The notes beneath the pieces are model-generated. The model did no database searches, was not told the DNA's origin, and worked only from the letters and a program-made list of their open reading frames with translations. A stretch of 64,000 bases of DNA from Betaproteobacteria bacterium (GTDB taxonomy: Bacteria > Pseudomonadota > Gammaproteobacteria > Burkholderiales > Casimicrobiaceae): contig JAAFIS010000002.1 in the NCBI GenBank assembly GCA_013298695.1, positions 423,827 through 487,826 of the forward strand, given 5' to 3'. Both the position numbers and the translations under genes were made by a program. Below are positions 8,843 to 17,472 of this stretch, one piece after another (position 1 is the first letter of the stretch; each line of letters begins with the position of its first letter).

Positions 8843-9241
8843 ATGATCGGCATCGATACCAATGTTTTGATTCGTTTTCTCTTGAAAGACGATGCGAAGC
8901 AAGCGGCGCGTGCGCTCCGCTTTATGCGCGACGAGATTTCGGGGACGGCGCCAGGTCACATCAGTTTAGTGACGCTGTTGGAAACGGTGTTGGTGCTCGA
9001 TTCGCTTTACGAATTCAGCGTGAGCGACCAACTCGCCGTCGTAGACGATTTGTTGAGCGCTGACGCGCTCGTTGTTGCTGAACGCGCGGTCATCGCGCAA
9101 GCGGTAGCACTCGCACGCACGAAGAAGGCGGACTTTCAGGATTGCTTAGTGTTACTGCTTGATCGCGCGGCAGGTTGCAGCAAAACGGTGACCTTCGACG
9201 CGAAAGCGGCGAAGCGCGCCGGGATGACCGTGTTGACATAA
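8843..9241 (+). CDS. PIN-domain ribonuclease toxin, VapC-like
   Basis: A 132-residue protein. PIN nucleases cut RNA with an acidic cluster. Visible residues are D5 in GIDTNVLIRF, the Glu in LVTLLETVLVL, the Asp in KKADFQDCLV and the final segment VTFDAKAAKRAGM. All four acidic positions are present, so it is probably active. It is paired with the antitoxin just upstream. The RNA target is unknown. Confidence 0.88.
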   Translation: MIGIDTNVLIRFLLKDDAKQAARALRFMRDEISGTAPGHISLVTLLETVLVLDSLYEFSVSDQLAVVDDLLSADALVVAERAVIAQAVALARTKKADFQDCLVLLLDRAAGCSKTVTFDAKAAKRAGMTVLT

Positions 9242-9244
9242 CGC

Positions 9245-9683
9245 GTGCTCGTTCTTTTCAACAAACCTTACGGCGTGCTGTCGCAATTTACGAGCGATGG
9301 CGGGCGCTGGAAAACGCTTGCCGAATTCATCGATATTCCGAACGTGTATGCGGCGGGGCGCTTGGATGCCGATAGTGAAGGGCTTTTGTTGCTCACGGAT
9401 AACGGCGTGTTGCAGGCGATGATTGCGGGTTCGTCAACGAGCAAAGCACCGTCATTGCGAGGCACGCCGCGCGCGACGCGGCAACCCAGGAATTCGCCAC
9501 TCCACATTTTGTTGGATTCTCAGAGCAACTTTCTGGGTCGCCACGGCCTACGGCCTCGCGATGACGAGCTTGGTTGGCTGCGAGTGAACGCGGGCATTAC
9601 GAAAACCTATTGAGCGCAAGTCGAAGGCATCACCGACTAGGTACACGCAGCGCAATTGATGCGCGACGTTGGGCTGAACGATG
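9245..9683 (+). pseudogene. decayed second copy of rluE
   Basis: The first 60 codons (GTG start, [19 protein letters not shown] ... [17 protein letters not shown]) are almost identical to the intact rluE 1.4 kb downstream. At the position where intact rluE carries a palindromic repeat, this copy carries a different repeat (9451-9565). After it the frame resumes as ITKTY, then TGG has become TGA, and the homologous AQVEGI..HAAQL..VGLND continues past a second in-frame stop before similarity ends. The catalytic Asp is kept but about two thirds of the enzyme is lost. Confidence 0.85.
9451..9565. repeat. dispersed inverted repeat (GTCATTGCGAGG type) inside the rluE pseudogene
   Basis: The ends GTCATTGCGAGGCACGCC and CCTCGCGATGAC are inverted relative to each other and frame about 85 bp. 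It occupies the same linker position that carries another repeat family in intact rluE. Confidence 0.7.
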
Positions 9684-9810
9684 TGTTTCAAACACACGCG
9701 ATGCGACTACGACCGCTGAGCACACCACCGGCTTCCGCGCACCCCCACCCGCACGAATTTTGGTTAAATCGCTATTCCTTCTCCAAACAATTGAGGTTCC
9801 AGTGTCTGTC

Positions 9811-10530
9811 ATGAAAAAAATTGCATTGATTTCGTTTGCTGCGTTGCTTTTGGGCGGCTGCACTCGTTCGATTGAAAGCCAATACACGCCTAGCTTTACC
9901 AAAGGTACCGACCAAGCGGTGTTGAGCGGCGCGAAAATCGGAGTCGCGAAACTTGAGGACAAGCGTTCTTGGGTAGCGGCGGGCGATGAGCAAAGCAAGA
10001 GCTTTATCGGCCAAGCAGGGTCATGGAAATTCGGCCTTACGTTTGGCGGCAAAGAATTTACTCCGGTCGATACGATTGTGCGCACTGCGATCGTTGAAGA
10101 GTTACGCCGCGCTGGCGCTGCCAGCGTAGCTATCGATACAACGCTTGGCAGTAAAGATCTGTCAAAGTTCGACGCAACCGCCGCAGCTGCGAAGGTAGAT
10201 TACGTACTGGGCGGAGACTTGACGGTATTCGAGTTTGTCAACGAAACGGGATTGGTCACCGTCACCAGCCGCCGCGCCGTCAGTCTGAGCATCAAAATGA
10301 AGCGTGTCGGCAAAGACGCCCTCGTCATCGATCAAAGCTACGTACAGAATGATCGCGAAAATGAGGGGCTTGGCGTGATGCACAGCACGAACGTGAACAA
10401 GTTGTTGAACAACGCGTTGCGAAATTCAGTACACAAGATCGTCTCTGATGTGTCGCTCGCATTGAAGGTGCCAGAGAATCGCGTTTCAGTCACGGTTGAG
10501 ATTGATGGGGTTGCATTGCTCGCGCACTAA
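9811..10530 (+). CDS. uncharacterised outer-membrane-type lipoprotein
   Basis: A 239-residue protein with a lipoprotein signal MKKIALISFAALLLGGC, lipobox LGG|C at residue 18. The rest is soluble alpha/beta sequence with alternating strand patterns, ending in VTVEIDGVALLAH. The layout is reminiscent of YajG-like periplasmic lipoproteins, but the similarity is too weak for a name. ATG 9811 is chosen because the signal peptide starts there; the open frame upstream overlaps the rluE pseudogene. It lies between two rluE copies, which may mark the duplication boundary. Confidence 0.75.
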   Translation: MKKIALISFAALLLGGCTRSIESQYTPSFTKGTDQAVLSGAKIGVAKLEDKRSWVAAGDEQSKSFIGQAGSWKFGLTFGGKEFTPVDTIVRTAIVEELRRAGAASVAIDTTLGSKDLSKFDATAAAAKVDYVLGGDLTVFEFVNETGLVTVTSRRAVSLSIKMKRVGKDALVIDQSYVQNDRENEGLGVMHSTNVNKLLNNALRNSVHKIVSDVSLALKVPENRVSVTVEIDGVALLAH

Positions 10531-10634
10531 GTTTGTGGGACCTGCGTAGCTAAACCGCCGCCACTCGACGTGATTTTGTGTACCAGAGTCGAGTGTCGGA
10601 AACCACGCAAGGGAGCCTCGCTCACTGTTTCTAC

Positions 10635-11321
10635 ATGCTGTTGCTTTTCAATAAACCCTACGGCCTTCTCTCGCAATTCACGAGCGATGGTGGGCGCTGG
10701 AAAACGCTTGCTGAGTTCATTGATATTCCGAACGTCTATGCGGCGGGTCGGTTGGATGCGGATAGTGAGGGGCTGCTGTTACTCACGGATAACGGGGTGC
10801 TGCAGGCGATGATTGCGGGGGCGGAGCGAGTTCATGGATCGGTCCTTCGACAAGCTCATGGTTCGACAGGCTCACCACGAGCGGAGATGAACTCACCGCG
10901 AACGGGAAATAGGAAGTCGGAGCGCACGGTGACGAAAACCTATTGGGCACAAGTCGAAGGCATCGCCACCGACACCCACGCCGCGCAACTTACGCGCGGT
11001 GTGGCGCTCAACGATGGCGCGGCGCGGGCGGTTTCCTCTCGCGTGCTGGTTGACGCGAAAGAACCGTGGCCGCGCGATCCGCCGATTCGCGCTCGAAAAT
11101 CAGTGCCGGATTCGTGGATTGAATTGACGCTTGATGAAGGTCGCAATCGTCAGGTGCGGCGGATGACGGCAGCTGTGGGGCTGCCAACGCTGCGATTGAT
11201 TCGCGTAGCGATTGGGCCTTGGCGTGTGGATGATGTAACGCAGGGCGGCTATCTAACGATCAGCGACGACGAAGCGTTTGCGGACTTGCGTTCAACTGAT
11301 TTACTGCTATCAAATCGCTAA
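10635..11321 (+). CDS. rluE: 23S rRNA pseudouridine synthase RluE
   Basis: A 228-residue RsuA-family synthase. In E. coli, RluE makes pseudouridine 2457 of 23S rRNA. Visible family landmarks are FNKPYGLLSQF, the catalytic Asp in [32 protein letters not shown], and DEGRNRQVRRMTAAVGLPTLRLIR. Between the catalytic domain's first half and TYWAQVEGI lies an insert encoded by a palindromic repeat (10841-10905), about 40 residues longer than in E. coli. The start is ATG 10635 by alignment with the second copy. Confidence 0.93.
   Translation: MLLLFNKPYGLLSQFTSDGGRWKTLAEFIDIPNVYAAGRLDADSEGLLLLTDNGVLQAMIAGAERVHGSVLRQAHGSTGSPRAEMNSPRTGNRKSERTVTKTYWAQVEGIATDTHAAQLTRGVALNDGAARAVSSRVLVDAKEPWPRDPPIRARKSVPDSWIELTLDEGRNRQVRRMTAAVGLPTLRLIRVAIGPWRVDDVTQGGYLTISDDEAFADLRSTDLLLSNR
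10841..10905. repeat. in-frame palindromic repeat in rluE
   Basis: It contains GGTCCTTCGACAAGCTCATG followed by GGTTCGACAGGCTCACCACG, the same family as in aceF and lpdA. It encodes LRQAHGSTGSPRAE within a surface loop. Confidence 0.8.
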
Positions 11322-11339
11322 GTAGCTAACAAGTATTAA

Positions 11340-11423
11340 GGCCATATTTATTGGGCTTTTACATTGTTTTTCATAAAAATCAATGTAATTGTTAGTAGTA
11401 AGCTAAGCCCAATTAACTTGGCG
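11340..11423. repeat. 84-bp tripartite palindromic element, copy 2
   Basis: Palindromes are centred at 11348.5 (GCCATATTTATTGGGC, left arm decayed) and 11414.5 (GCCCAATTAACTTGGC), 66 bp apart. The midpoint reads AATC|AATG. A separate hairpin, ACATTG...CAATGT, lies in the spacer. It is between the convergent rluE and copper chaperone genes and may also end transcription. Confidence 0.75.
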
Positions 11424-11466
11424 ATTACGTGCGAAAGCCATACTTCAGAAACACACTGCCGCCGTT

Positions 11467-11664
11467 CTACGCAGCAACGGTGTAACCCTCTTCGCTAATC
11501 GCTTTGGCTAACGCATCCCGGGCCGCGCCGCTCTCCACTTCCACTTTTCCGCTTGCGCGCTCAATCTTGATGGTTGCGCTGGCATCGACGCTTTTCACCG
11601 CGTCGGTGACGGCGCGTTCACAATGGCCGCACGTCATGCCTTGTACGTTAAATACTTGATGCAT
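11467..11664 (-). CDS. copper chaperone, HMA domain
   Basis: A 65-residue single heavy-metal-associated domain (CopZ type). The metal-binding motif GMTCGHCERAV lies in the first loop and the conserved ISEEGYTV near the end. It carries Cu(I) to the P-type ATPase. It is divergent from copA across a 165-bp intergenic region. ATG 11664 is preceded by AGGAGGTTTCC, a near-perfect ribosome-binding site. Confidence 0.93.
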   Translation of the reverse strand: MHQVFNVQGMTCGHCERAVTDAVKSVDASATIKIERASGKVEVESGAARDALAKAISEEGYTVAA

Positions 11665-11761
11665 GGAAACCTCCTGAATTGAATTAATCAAAGTGTGAGA
11701 TGGACTCGAAATCGAGCGTTTCAACCCCATTTCTCATCTTGCGCAACATCGCGCGCCCATT

Positions 11762-11773
11762 CATTGCGCAATG
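11762..11773. promoter_or_regulatory. candidate operator upstream of copA
   Basis: A perfect 12-bp palindrome CATTGCGCAATG lies 56 bp before copA, and a partial copy (TTGCGCAACATC) lies about 25 bp upstream. The position between divergent copper genes suggests a metal-responsive regulator. It does not look like the usual CueR site. Confidence 0.35.
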
Positions 11774-11829
11774 TCAGTAAATGATCACGCCGCGCTTCGC
11801 GATGCGGCGTAAAGTATTACGCTCAAAGT

Positions 11830-14070
11830 ATGACTGAAATTTCTCTACCTTCGGAGCTACGCACTACCACCGCGCGCTCGACCACCGATGATATTTCCAT
11901 CGGCGGGATGACTTGCGCGTCGTGCGTGCTTCGCGTGGAGCGAGCGCTTAAGAAATTACCCGGCGTACAGGATGCTGCGGTCAATTTGGCCACCGAGTCG
12001 GCGCGCGTGACGTTTGATCCAGCCGTTACCAACGACGGCCGCTTACGTCGAGCGGTGCGTGACGCGGGTTACGAGCCGCGCACCCAGGTAGAGGCAGGTG
12101 ATGCAGAAAATGCGTCGCCGTGGGCCGGGTTCGCGCCCGTTGCAATCGGGATTGTGCTCTCCTCACCATTGGTGTTGCCGATGGTGGGGGATTTGTTTGG
12201 CAAACATTGGATGTTGCCAGCGTGGATTCAATTTCTGCTCGCGACACCCGTGCAATTCATCCTCGGCGCGCGCTTCTATAAAGCGGCCTGGAGCGCGCTC
12301 AAAGCGCTCACCGGGAACATGGATTTATTGGTTGCTATTGGCACCACGGCGGGCTGGGGGCTTTCAATGTGGCTTTGGCTTACCGCTGAGCCCGACACAA
12401 TGGTTCACCTGTATTTCGAAGGCTCGGCGGTCGTCGTTACGCTCGTTTTGTTGGGTAAATGGCTAGAGGCGCGCGCGAAACGACAAACCACATCGGCCAT
12501 CCGCGCACTGCACGCGCTGCGCCCGGATATCGCTCATGTGATCAATCGCAACGGTGAAGAGGCCGATCTGCCAATTGCTGAGATCATCGTTGGCGATACG
12601 CTCGCGGTGCGACCCGGTGAGCGGTTTCCAGCAGATGGCATCGTGCACGAAGGCAACACACAAGTCGACGAATCAATGTTGACCGGAGAGCCGCTACCCG
12701 TCGAGAAAACGTTCGGCGACAAACTCACCGGCGGCAGCATCAATGGCGATGGTCGCGTGCTGCTGCGGGTAACGGCAACGGGTAGCGAAACCGTGCTCTC
12801 GCACATTATTCGTTTGGTGGAAGATGCGCAGGTGGCGAAAGCGCCGATTCAGCGGTTGGTGGATCAGGTGGCAGCGGTGTTCGTGCCCGTGGTGTTGGTG
12901 CTCGCGCTCATCACGTTGATCGGTTGGTGGTGGTTTGCCGCCAGCGGTGAACTCGCATTGATCCACGCCGTTGCGGTGCTCGTCATTGCGTGCCCTTGCG
13001 CGCTCGGCCTCGCCACGCCTGCTGCGATCATGGCGGGCACGGGTGCAGCAGCGAAACACGGAATATTGATCAAAGATGTGCAAGCGCTGGAGCTTGCGCA
13101 TAAAGTAAACGTGGTGGCATTTGACAAGACGGGCACGCTCACCGTTGGCCAACCTCGATTGACGGACATCGTCGTCGCGCAAGGCACTAGCGAAGACGAA
13201 TTGTTGCGCAATGCAGCGGCCGTACAGCGCGGCAGCGAGCATCCACTGGCGCGCGCCGTCGTTGCACGTGCGGGAGTGGGCACCGCTGACAACGCGGTGA
13301 ACGTTAAAGCGGTGCCGGGGCGCGGCACTGAGGGCAGCGTTGGCAATACCGACTGGTTAATCGGTAGCCTGCGCTGGATGCAAGAGCTTCATGTGTCGCT
13401 GGGTGAGCTGAGCGAGCGTGCGAGCGCGCTACAAGCTCAAGGTGCAACGGTGTCAGCGGTCGCCACGCGCGCAGGTGGTGAGTTGCGACTGCGCGGTTTG
13501 CTCGCGTTTGGCGATGAGCCGAAACCGGGCGCACGCGACGCGCTAGAGGCGCTGCGGGCATCGGGAATCCGCATCATGATGATTTCTGGCGACAACGCGG
13601 GCGCAGCGCTTGCGATGGCGCATCGCCTTGGGTTGCGCGATGACGAGGTGATGGCAGACGTGTTGCCTGCTGACAAAGCAGCGAAAGTCTCCGCGCTCAA
13701 AAAAGACGCGCAAGGAAAAAAACAAACCGTCGCGATGGTGGGGGACGGCGTGAATGATGCGCCTGCACTCGCGGCGGCCGACGTGGGCATCGCAATGGGC
13801 ACCGGCACCGACGTTGCAATTCATGCCGCAGCGATCACGCTCATGCGCGGTGACGTCGCACTGGTTGCCGACTCGCTTGAAATCTCGCGTCGAACGGTTG
13901 CAAAAATTCGCCAGAACTTGTTTTGGGCGTTTGCCTATAACGTAGCTGGAATCCCGCTTGCCGCGCTGGGCTACTTAAGCCCCGTAGTCGCAGGCGCAGC
14001 GATGGCTATGAGTTCGGTGAGCGTCGTTACTAATGCGCTCCTGTTGTCGCGCTGGAAGCGCGGGAAGTAG
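11830..14070 (+). CDS. copA: copper-exporting P1B-type ATPase
   Basis: A 746-residue Cu(I) efflux pump of the inner membrane. It has one N-terminal HMA domain (GMTCASC near residue 26), paired transmembrane helices, the actuator loop (MLTGEPLPV), the ion-binding CPC motif in [13 protein letters not shown] (near 388), the phosphorylated Asp in DKTGTLT (near 432), the P1B marker SEHPLARAV, and the hinge [12 protein letters not shown]. One metal-binding domain instead of two is normal for many proteobacteria. Divergent from its chaperone. Confidence 0.95.
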   Translation: MTEISLPSELRTTTARSTTDDISIGGMTCASCVLRVERALKKLPGVQDAAVNLATESARVTFDPAVTNDGRLRRAVRDAGYEPRTQVEAGDAENASPWAGFAPVAIGIVLSSPLVLPMVGDLFGKHWMLPAWIQFLLATPVQFILGARFYKAAWSALKALTGNMDLLVAIGTTAGWGLSMWLWLTAEPDTMVHLYFEGSAVVVTLVLLGKWLEARAKRQTTSAIRALHALRPDIAHVINRNGEEADLPIAEIIVGDTLAVRPGERFPADGIVHEGNTQVDESMLTGEPLPVEKTFGDKLTGGSINGDGRVLLRVTATGSETVLSHIIRLVEDAQVAKAPIQRLVDQVAAVFVPVVLVLALITLIGWWWFAASGELALIHAVAVLVIACPCALGLATPAAIMAGTGAAAKHGILIKDVQALELAHKVNVVAFDKTGTLTVGQPRLTDIVVAQGTSEDELLRNAAAVQRGSEHPLARAVVARAGVGTADNAVNVKAVPGRGTEGSVGNTDWLIGSLRWMQELHVSLGELSERASALQAQGATVSAVATRAGGELRLRGLLAFGDEPKPGARDALEALRASGIRIMMISGDNAGAALAMAHRLGLRDDEVMADVLPADKAAKVSALKKDAQGKKQTVAMVGDGVNDAPALAAADVGIAMGTGTDVAIHAAAITLMRGDVALVADSLEISRRTVAKIRQNLFWAFAYNVAGIPLAALGYLSPVVAGAAMAMSSVSVVTNALLLSRWKRGK

Positions 14071-14095
14071 AGCGCGGCTCGCGACCTCTCAAAGC

Positions 14096-15286
14096 TTACA
14101 ACACGCGGCAAAACACCGCTTTCAGATAGCGGCTTTCGTTCACATGCGCGAGCCACGGATGATCGCCGCCTGCACCACGTACTTCGAGAATTTGCAATTC
14201 GCGGCCGGCGTAAAACGCGGCGCGGCGCAGCATATCGAGGAATTGTTCCTCGCTTACGACGCCGGTGCATGAGCACGTCAAAAACAATCCGCCGGGTTTG
14301 ACCACGCTCATCGCGAGCTTGTTCATGTCAAGATATTTTTTGAGAGCGTCGATCACTTCATCGCGACTGCGCGTCATCTTTGCCGGATCGAGTACGACCG
14401 CGTCCCACGATTTTCCCGCGAGTTGCGCTTCGCGAAGCCACGGAAAAATATCGGCTTGCGTGACCTTCGCTTTTACGCCGTTGAGCCGCAAGTTTTTCGT
14501 TGCGAATTCGACCGCTTCTTCGTCGAGGTCAACCGCTGTCACATCAGTCGCGCCCGCGAGGCCTGAATACACCGCGAAGCCGCCCGAGTTGCAGCAAAGA
14601 TCAAGCATTGATTCGCTTTTCGTTGCGGCGATCAATTCGCCCCAGCGTTTGCGATTGTCGCGTTGATCGCAGAAGAAACCCGTTTTGTGTTTCCCGCCGA
14701 TGACGGCTTGAAACTTCGCGTTGAATTCGCGCACGGTTGGAGACTTAGGCGCATTGCTGGGTGGCGCGTCGAAGCCTTCTTGTCTCTGCGCGTTATCGTC
14801 GCCGAACGCAAAAATATCCGAGCCCGGATACTGCGCAAGTAACGCGTCGAAAATCCAGTTCTGCATGCGCCACATTCCGGCAGCGTAGAACGCTACGACG
14901 AGCACGTTCGCATAACGATCAACGATGAGCCCGGAAAGGCCATCGCCTTCTGCGTGAATCACGCGATAGGCATCCGTTACGTCGTCGAGCTTGAAAATCT
15001 CGCGACGCAAGCGCACGGCGTCTGCAATTTTCTCAGCGATGAAATCAGCATTGATTTCTTCGTGCTGCTTTTCAGTGAGCAAGCGAACGGCCATCGGCGC
15101 TTGACCATTGAACATGCCGCGACCGATGAATTCATCATCCATCCCGCGCAGCTCAACGAGTTCTCCGACGGCGACGCGCTCGCTCGGGCGTTCCACTGAT
15201 TTTTGAAAGATCAGCGGGTGAACATATTTGCGTTCGCCCTTGAGGCGGACGATGGGCAGGCTTGAATGTTTTTGTTTGCGTGGCAT
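14096..15286 (-). CDS. rlmI: 23S rRNA (cytosine) methyltransferase, RlmI family
   Basis: A 396-residue class I methyltransferase. The N-terminus has the PUA-type RNA-binding segment (GERKYVHPLIFQKSVER), and the middle domain has AYRVIHAEGDGLSGLIVDRY. The SAM-binding motif is MLDLCCNSGGFAVYSG, the catalytic region VLDPAKMTRSRDE, and the conserved TCSCTGVVS follows. E. coli RlmI methylates C1962 of 23S rRNA. It converges on copA with a 25-bp gap. Confidence 0.9.
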   Translation of the reverse strand: MPRKQKHSSLPIVRLKGERKYVHPLIFQKSVERPSERVAVGELVELRGMDDEFIGRGMFNGQAPMAVRLLTEKQHEEINADFIAEKIADAVRLRREIFKLDDVTDAYRVIHAEGDGLSGLIVDRYANVLVVAFYAAGMWRMQNWIFDALLAQYPGSDIFAFGDDNAQRQEGFDAPPSNAPKSPTVREFNAKFQAVIGGKHKTGFFCDQRDNRKRWGELIAATKSESMLDLCCNSGGFAVYSGLAGATDVTAVDLDEEAVEFATKNLRLNGVKAKVTQADIFPWLREAQLAGKSWDAVVLDPAKMTRSRDEVIDALKKYLDMNKLAMSVVKPGGLFLTCSCTGVVSEEQFLDMLRRAAFYAGRELQILEVRGAGGDHPWLAHVNESRYLKAVFCRVL

Positions 15287-15380
15287 GCCGAAATGCTATC
15301 GCGTCATGCGAAATCGATTGTGAGCTCGCCTGTGTACGACTACAATTGCAACCTCATTACCTGCTTTTGCTCATTTTTTC

Positions 15381-15656
15381 ATGCCTCGTGAACGTATTCA
15401 TCCTGCTGGCGCCGACGCGACGTATCGCGTGCAGGCTTCGCTTAAACAGCTGGTGGAGCAAGGCGGTGCACGAAAGACGTTTCGCTTGAAACCCGAAGCC
15501 AATAAGGCTTTGAAGCAATTGTCACGCTTGCTGGATGTTTCAACGGAGACGGAAGCAGTAGAAATGGCGATCATTTGTTTGCGCGATCAGTTGCAAACCG
15601 ACGTTGCGGCAAAAACACAACGTGCGAAAAAATCATTGCTGCGCGTAGTGAAGTAG
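15381..15656 (+). CDS. small protein, possible ribbon-helix-helix type
   Basis: A 91-residue basic protein. The segment KTFRLKPEANKALKQLSRLL followed by EAVEMAIICLRDQL has the strand-helix-helix pattern of DNA-binding ribbon-helix-helix proteins, but no partner toxin gene is next to it. The assignment is only a pattern resemblance. Confidence 0.6.
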   Translation: MPRERIHPAGADATYRVQASLKQLVEQGGARKTFRLKPEANKALKQLSRLLDVSTETEAVEMAIICLRDQLQTDVAAKTQRAKKSLLRVVK

Positions 15657-15862
15657 CTTGACAGAGAATTTGTAGTCGTACACAATTCAATTCATCGCTT
15701 GATAGTTTTTTTGATTCGCAAGTTTTTTTGACTTAAAGTGTCACAAAACGCAAAGCAAGAACGTCTTATCAAGTAGGCTGTTAATCAGCCAGCAATAAAC
15801 AATTTCCGATTCACCCCATTTGCGCTCAACAGTTAGCGGGAAAACCGAAAGGTAGCGACCCA

Positions 15863-16204
15863 ATGATTCACATCAACTACATCACTGCGAAAGGAATGCC
15901 AGCTGCTCAAGCTGCGGCAGGCCAACACGCGCCGATGTGGATGGCGGTGTGGGTCAGTTTGGGCAACACGGTTGGCTCGCTTTCGGGCGAGCTGCGCCGT
16001 GAGCTGCAACGCATGGCGTTTGGCTTTGCGGCTGTCTGTTCCGAGATGTTTGGCGCATCGAAATCAATTTCGTTTACCCACGCATCCGTCAGCAACGGCA
16101 GCAACCCAAACGGTACTTACGCAACAACCGGGGCAATGGCTTACGCCAATCCGCCCCACCGAGACGACAACTCACCTGGAAAAGCGCGACGCAAACTGCG
16201 ATAG
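15863..16204 (+). CDS. hypothetical protein with its own terminator
   Basis: A 113-residue protein. The first half is helical and hydrophobic (MWMAVWVSLGNTVGSL, MAFGFAAVCSEMF) and the second half is Ser/Asn/Gly-rich with a basic end. No family is recognised. It is preceded by about 200 bp of AT-rich DNA (15657-15862) with T tracts and followed 28 bp later by a strong terminator, so it appears to be a single-gene transcript. Confidence 0.5.
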   Translation: MIHINYITAKGMPAAQAAAGQHAPMWMAVWVSLGNTVGSLSGELRRELQRMAFGFAAVCSEMFGASKSISFTHASVSNGSNPNGTYATTGAMAYANPPHRDDNSPGKARRKLR

Positions 16205-16232
16205 CGCACCCAGTCAAAGGTTTCCCGCAAGG

Positions 16233-16272
16233 AGCCCCGAGTTGTCGAAAGACCTCGGGGCTTTTAGTTTTT
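16233..16272 (+). terminator. rho-independent terminator
   Basis: A 9-bp stem AGCCCCGAG/CTCGGGGCT with a 12-nt loop (16233-16262) is followed by TTTAGTTTTT. It ends the transcript of the 113-residue gene. Confidence 0.85.
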
Positions 16273-16402
16273 CAGTCCCAGAAATTGTTATTGACTTTGT
16301 TGCTTTCGCTTCGCCGTACAACCGTACTGTCTTCAGCTCAGCGCCGCGTCACTAACGATTTCTGAGACGAAAAGAAATTTGATTTTTTCAGGAGTTTTCA
16401 TC

Positions 16403-16651
16403 ATGGTTTATGCAGAACAACGACGCGAACGATACGTGAGCGTTTTCGATGTCGCCGCTTTGGCAGCGGTGCGTGCCGCACGCTACTTTCGCGAGGCAGC
16501 GCGCAAAGCAGAGCGCGCCCGCGCAGCGGACGCAATCGTGCGCCCCGCACGCGATTCGCGCAAAGCGCAAAGCGCGCAGGCACCGCCTCGCGCAAGCGAG
16601 GCTCGTATGCGCGACGACGTCGAAGTCTTACGGGCGCAGCGTCTTTTGTAA
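16403..16651 (+). CDS. hypothetical Arg/Ala-rich small protein
   Basis: An 82-residue protein. ATG 16403 is preceded by CAGGAG at a good distance. It begins MVYAEQRRERYVSVFDVAAL, and the middle is a probable basic amphipathic helix (ARYFREAARKAERARAADAI). It has no signal peptide or known domain. It could bind nucleic acid, but nothing specific supports this. Confidence 0.5.
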   Translation: MVYAEQRRERYVSVFDVAALAAVRAARYFREAARKAERARAADAIVRPARDSRKAQSAQAPPRASEARMRDDVEVLRAQRLL

Positions 16652-16766
16652 CCCAATGCATCGAGGGTTCAGTTTGCACCGATAGCAAACGAGGCTCGTC
16701 GCATGAAGCAGTGCCCGTCGAAACCGTTTGACGTGACACGCCGGTGGCAACCGGCATCGATTGACT

Positions 16767-16900
16767 TCACCTCTCCCTGTGGCAGAGGTCAGCGCGAAGC
16801 GCTGGGTGAGGGAAAAAACGTTCGCAGCGCAAAGATTCGCGGTACGAGCACAAGTCCCTCACCCGGCCTATCGGCCGACCTCTGCCGGAGGCAGAGATGA
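16767..16900. repeat. dispersed inverted repeat (CCTCTCCC / GGGTGAGGG type)
   Basis: Two arms in opposite orientation, one starting CACCTCTCCCTGTGGCAGAG and the other ending GACCTCTGCCGGAGGCAGAG, frame about 45 bp. A shorter relative lies after tkt (56270-56313). Confidence 0.7.
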
Positions 16901-17069
16901 AAGCTAGGTTTTTGGTAAGGCAGGGCAATACCCTGCTCCGCAACCGACCGCCCGCTGTGCACACTCCGAAAGCACATGAAGGAACAGCGTGGCGCGAGGC
17001 TCGGCTCGAACGAATTCGCTTTTCAAGTGGCCCTCCCCTCCTCGTGGAAAGACAGCGAATAAATTCGGT

Positions 17070-17328
17070 AAGTTGCGGGCGCTAGAAGTGCGGCTAGTGC
17101 GCGAGGTGAAAGTCCTCACACCGTTTTTGCAGGGAACGCGCCAGCGTTTCCGAAGTGCATGAAGGCTTAAAGCACGCTCTGAGAATGGACGCATTCAACG
17201 AGAGATCCGAAGAACGGCCTTAGCGGACGCGAGCGTGAAAACGCTCGTGGTGGTGCAAAGCACAGAACGCAAAAACTTCTTGGCACTAAGCCGTAACGCC
17301 CAATTGATATTGGCATTACGGCTTTTTT
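17070..17328 (+). ncRNA. candidate structured non-coding RNA
   Basis: About 255 nt without a credible reading frame ends in a strong terminator. It contains many local hairpins: GCGAGG-TGAAAGT-CCTC near 17100, GGGAACGC..GCGTTTCC near 17140, GCGAGCG-TGAAAA-CGCTCG near 17230, and GTGC-AAA-GCAC near 17255. The first hairpin resembles motifs in group II intron domain I, and the overall order also recalls HEARO/omega RNAs, which are linked to IscB. No reverse transcriptase or IscB gene is present. Both resemblances are from memory and unverified. The 5' end is uncertain and could lie as early as 16900. Confidence 0.5.
17288..17328 (+). terminator. rho-independent terminator built on a repeat element
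   Basis: The stem AAGCCGTAA/TTACGGCTT (17288-17296 with 17316-17324), extended by GCC/GGC, is followed by six T. The inner part of the hairpin is the left palindrome of tripartite element copy 3, so the element has been taken into a terminator. Confidence 0.85.
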
Positions 17329-17381
17329 ATTGTTTAATCAAGATACCGTATAAATTTACTTTTAGCCAACTTGATATGGGC
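17298..17381. repeat. 84-bp tripartite palindromic element, copy 3
   Basis: Palindromes GCCCAATTGATATTGGC (centre 17306) and GCCAACTTGATATGGGC (centre 17373) are 67 bp apart. The midpoint reads AATC|AAGA. The left palindrome forms the top of a terminator stem. Confidence 0.8.
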
Positions 17382-17472
17382 TAACAACGAATAATTTACT
17401 ACTTCACAATCTAGTCTAGCCCGTGCGGTTTTGATCTCAATAGATCAACGCGACGGAGCACGCGACGGGTCT

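Noticed and set aside
17070..17328. Complete group II intron
   Set aside because: There is no reverse transcriptase gene and no convincing 34-nt domain V; only a local hairpin resembles the group.
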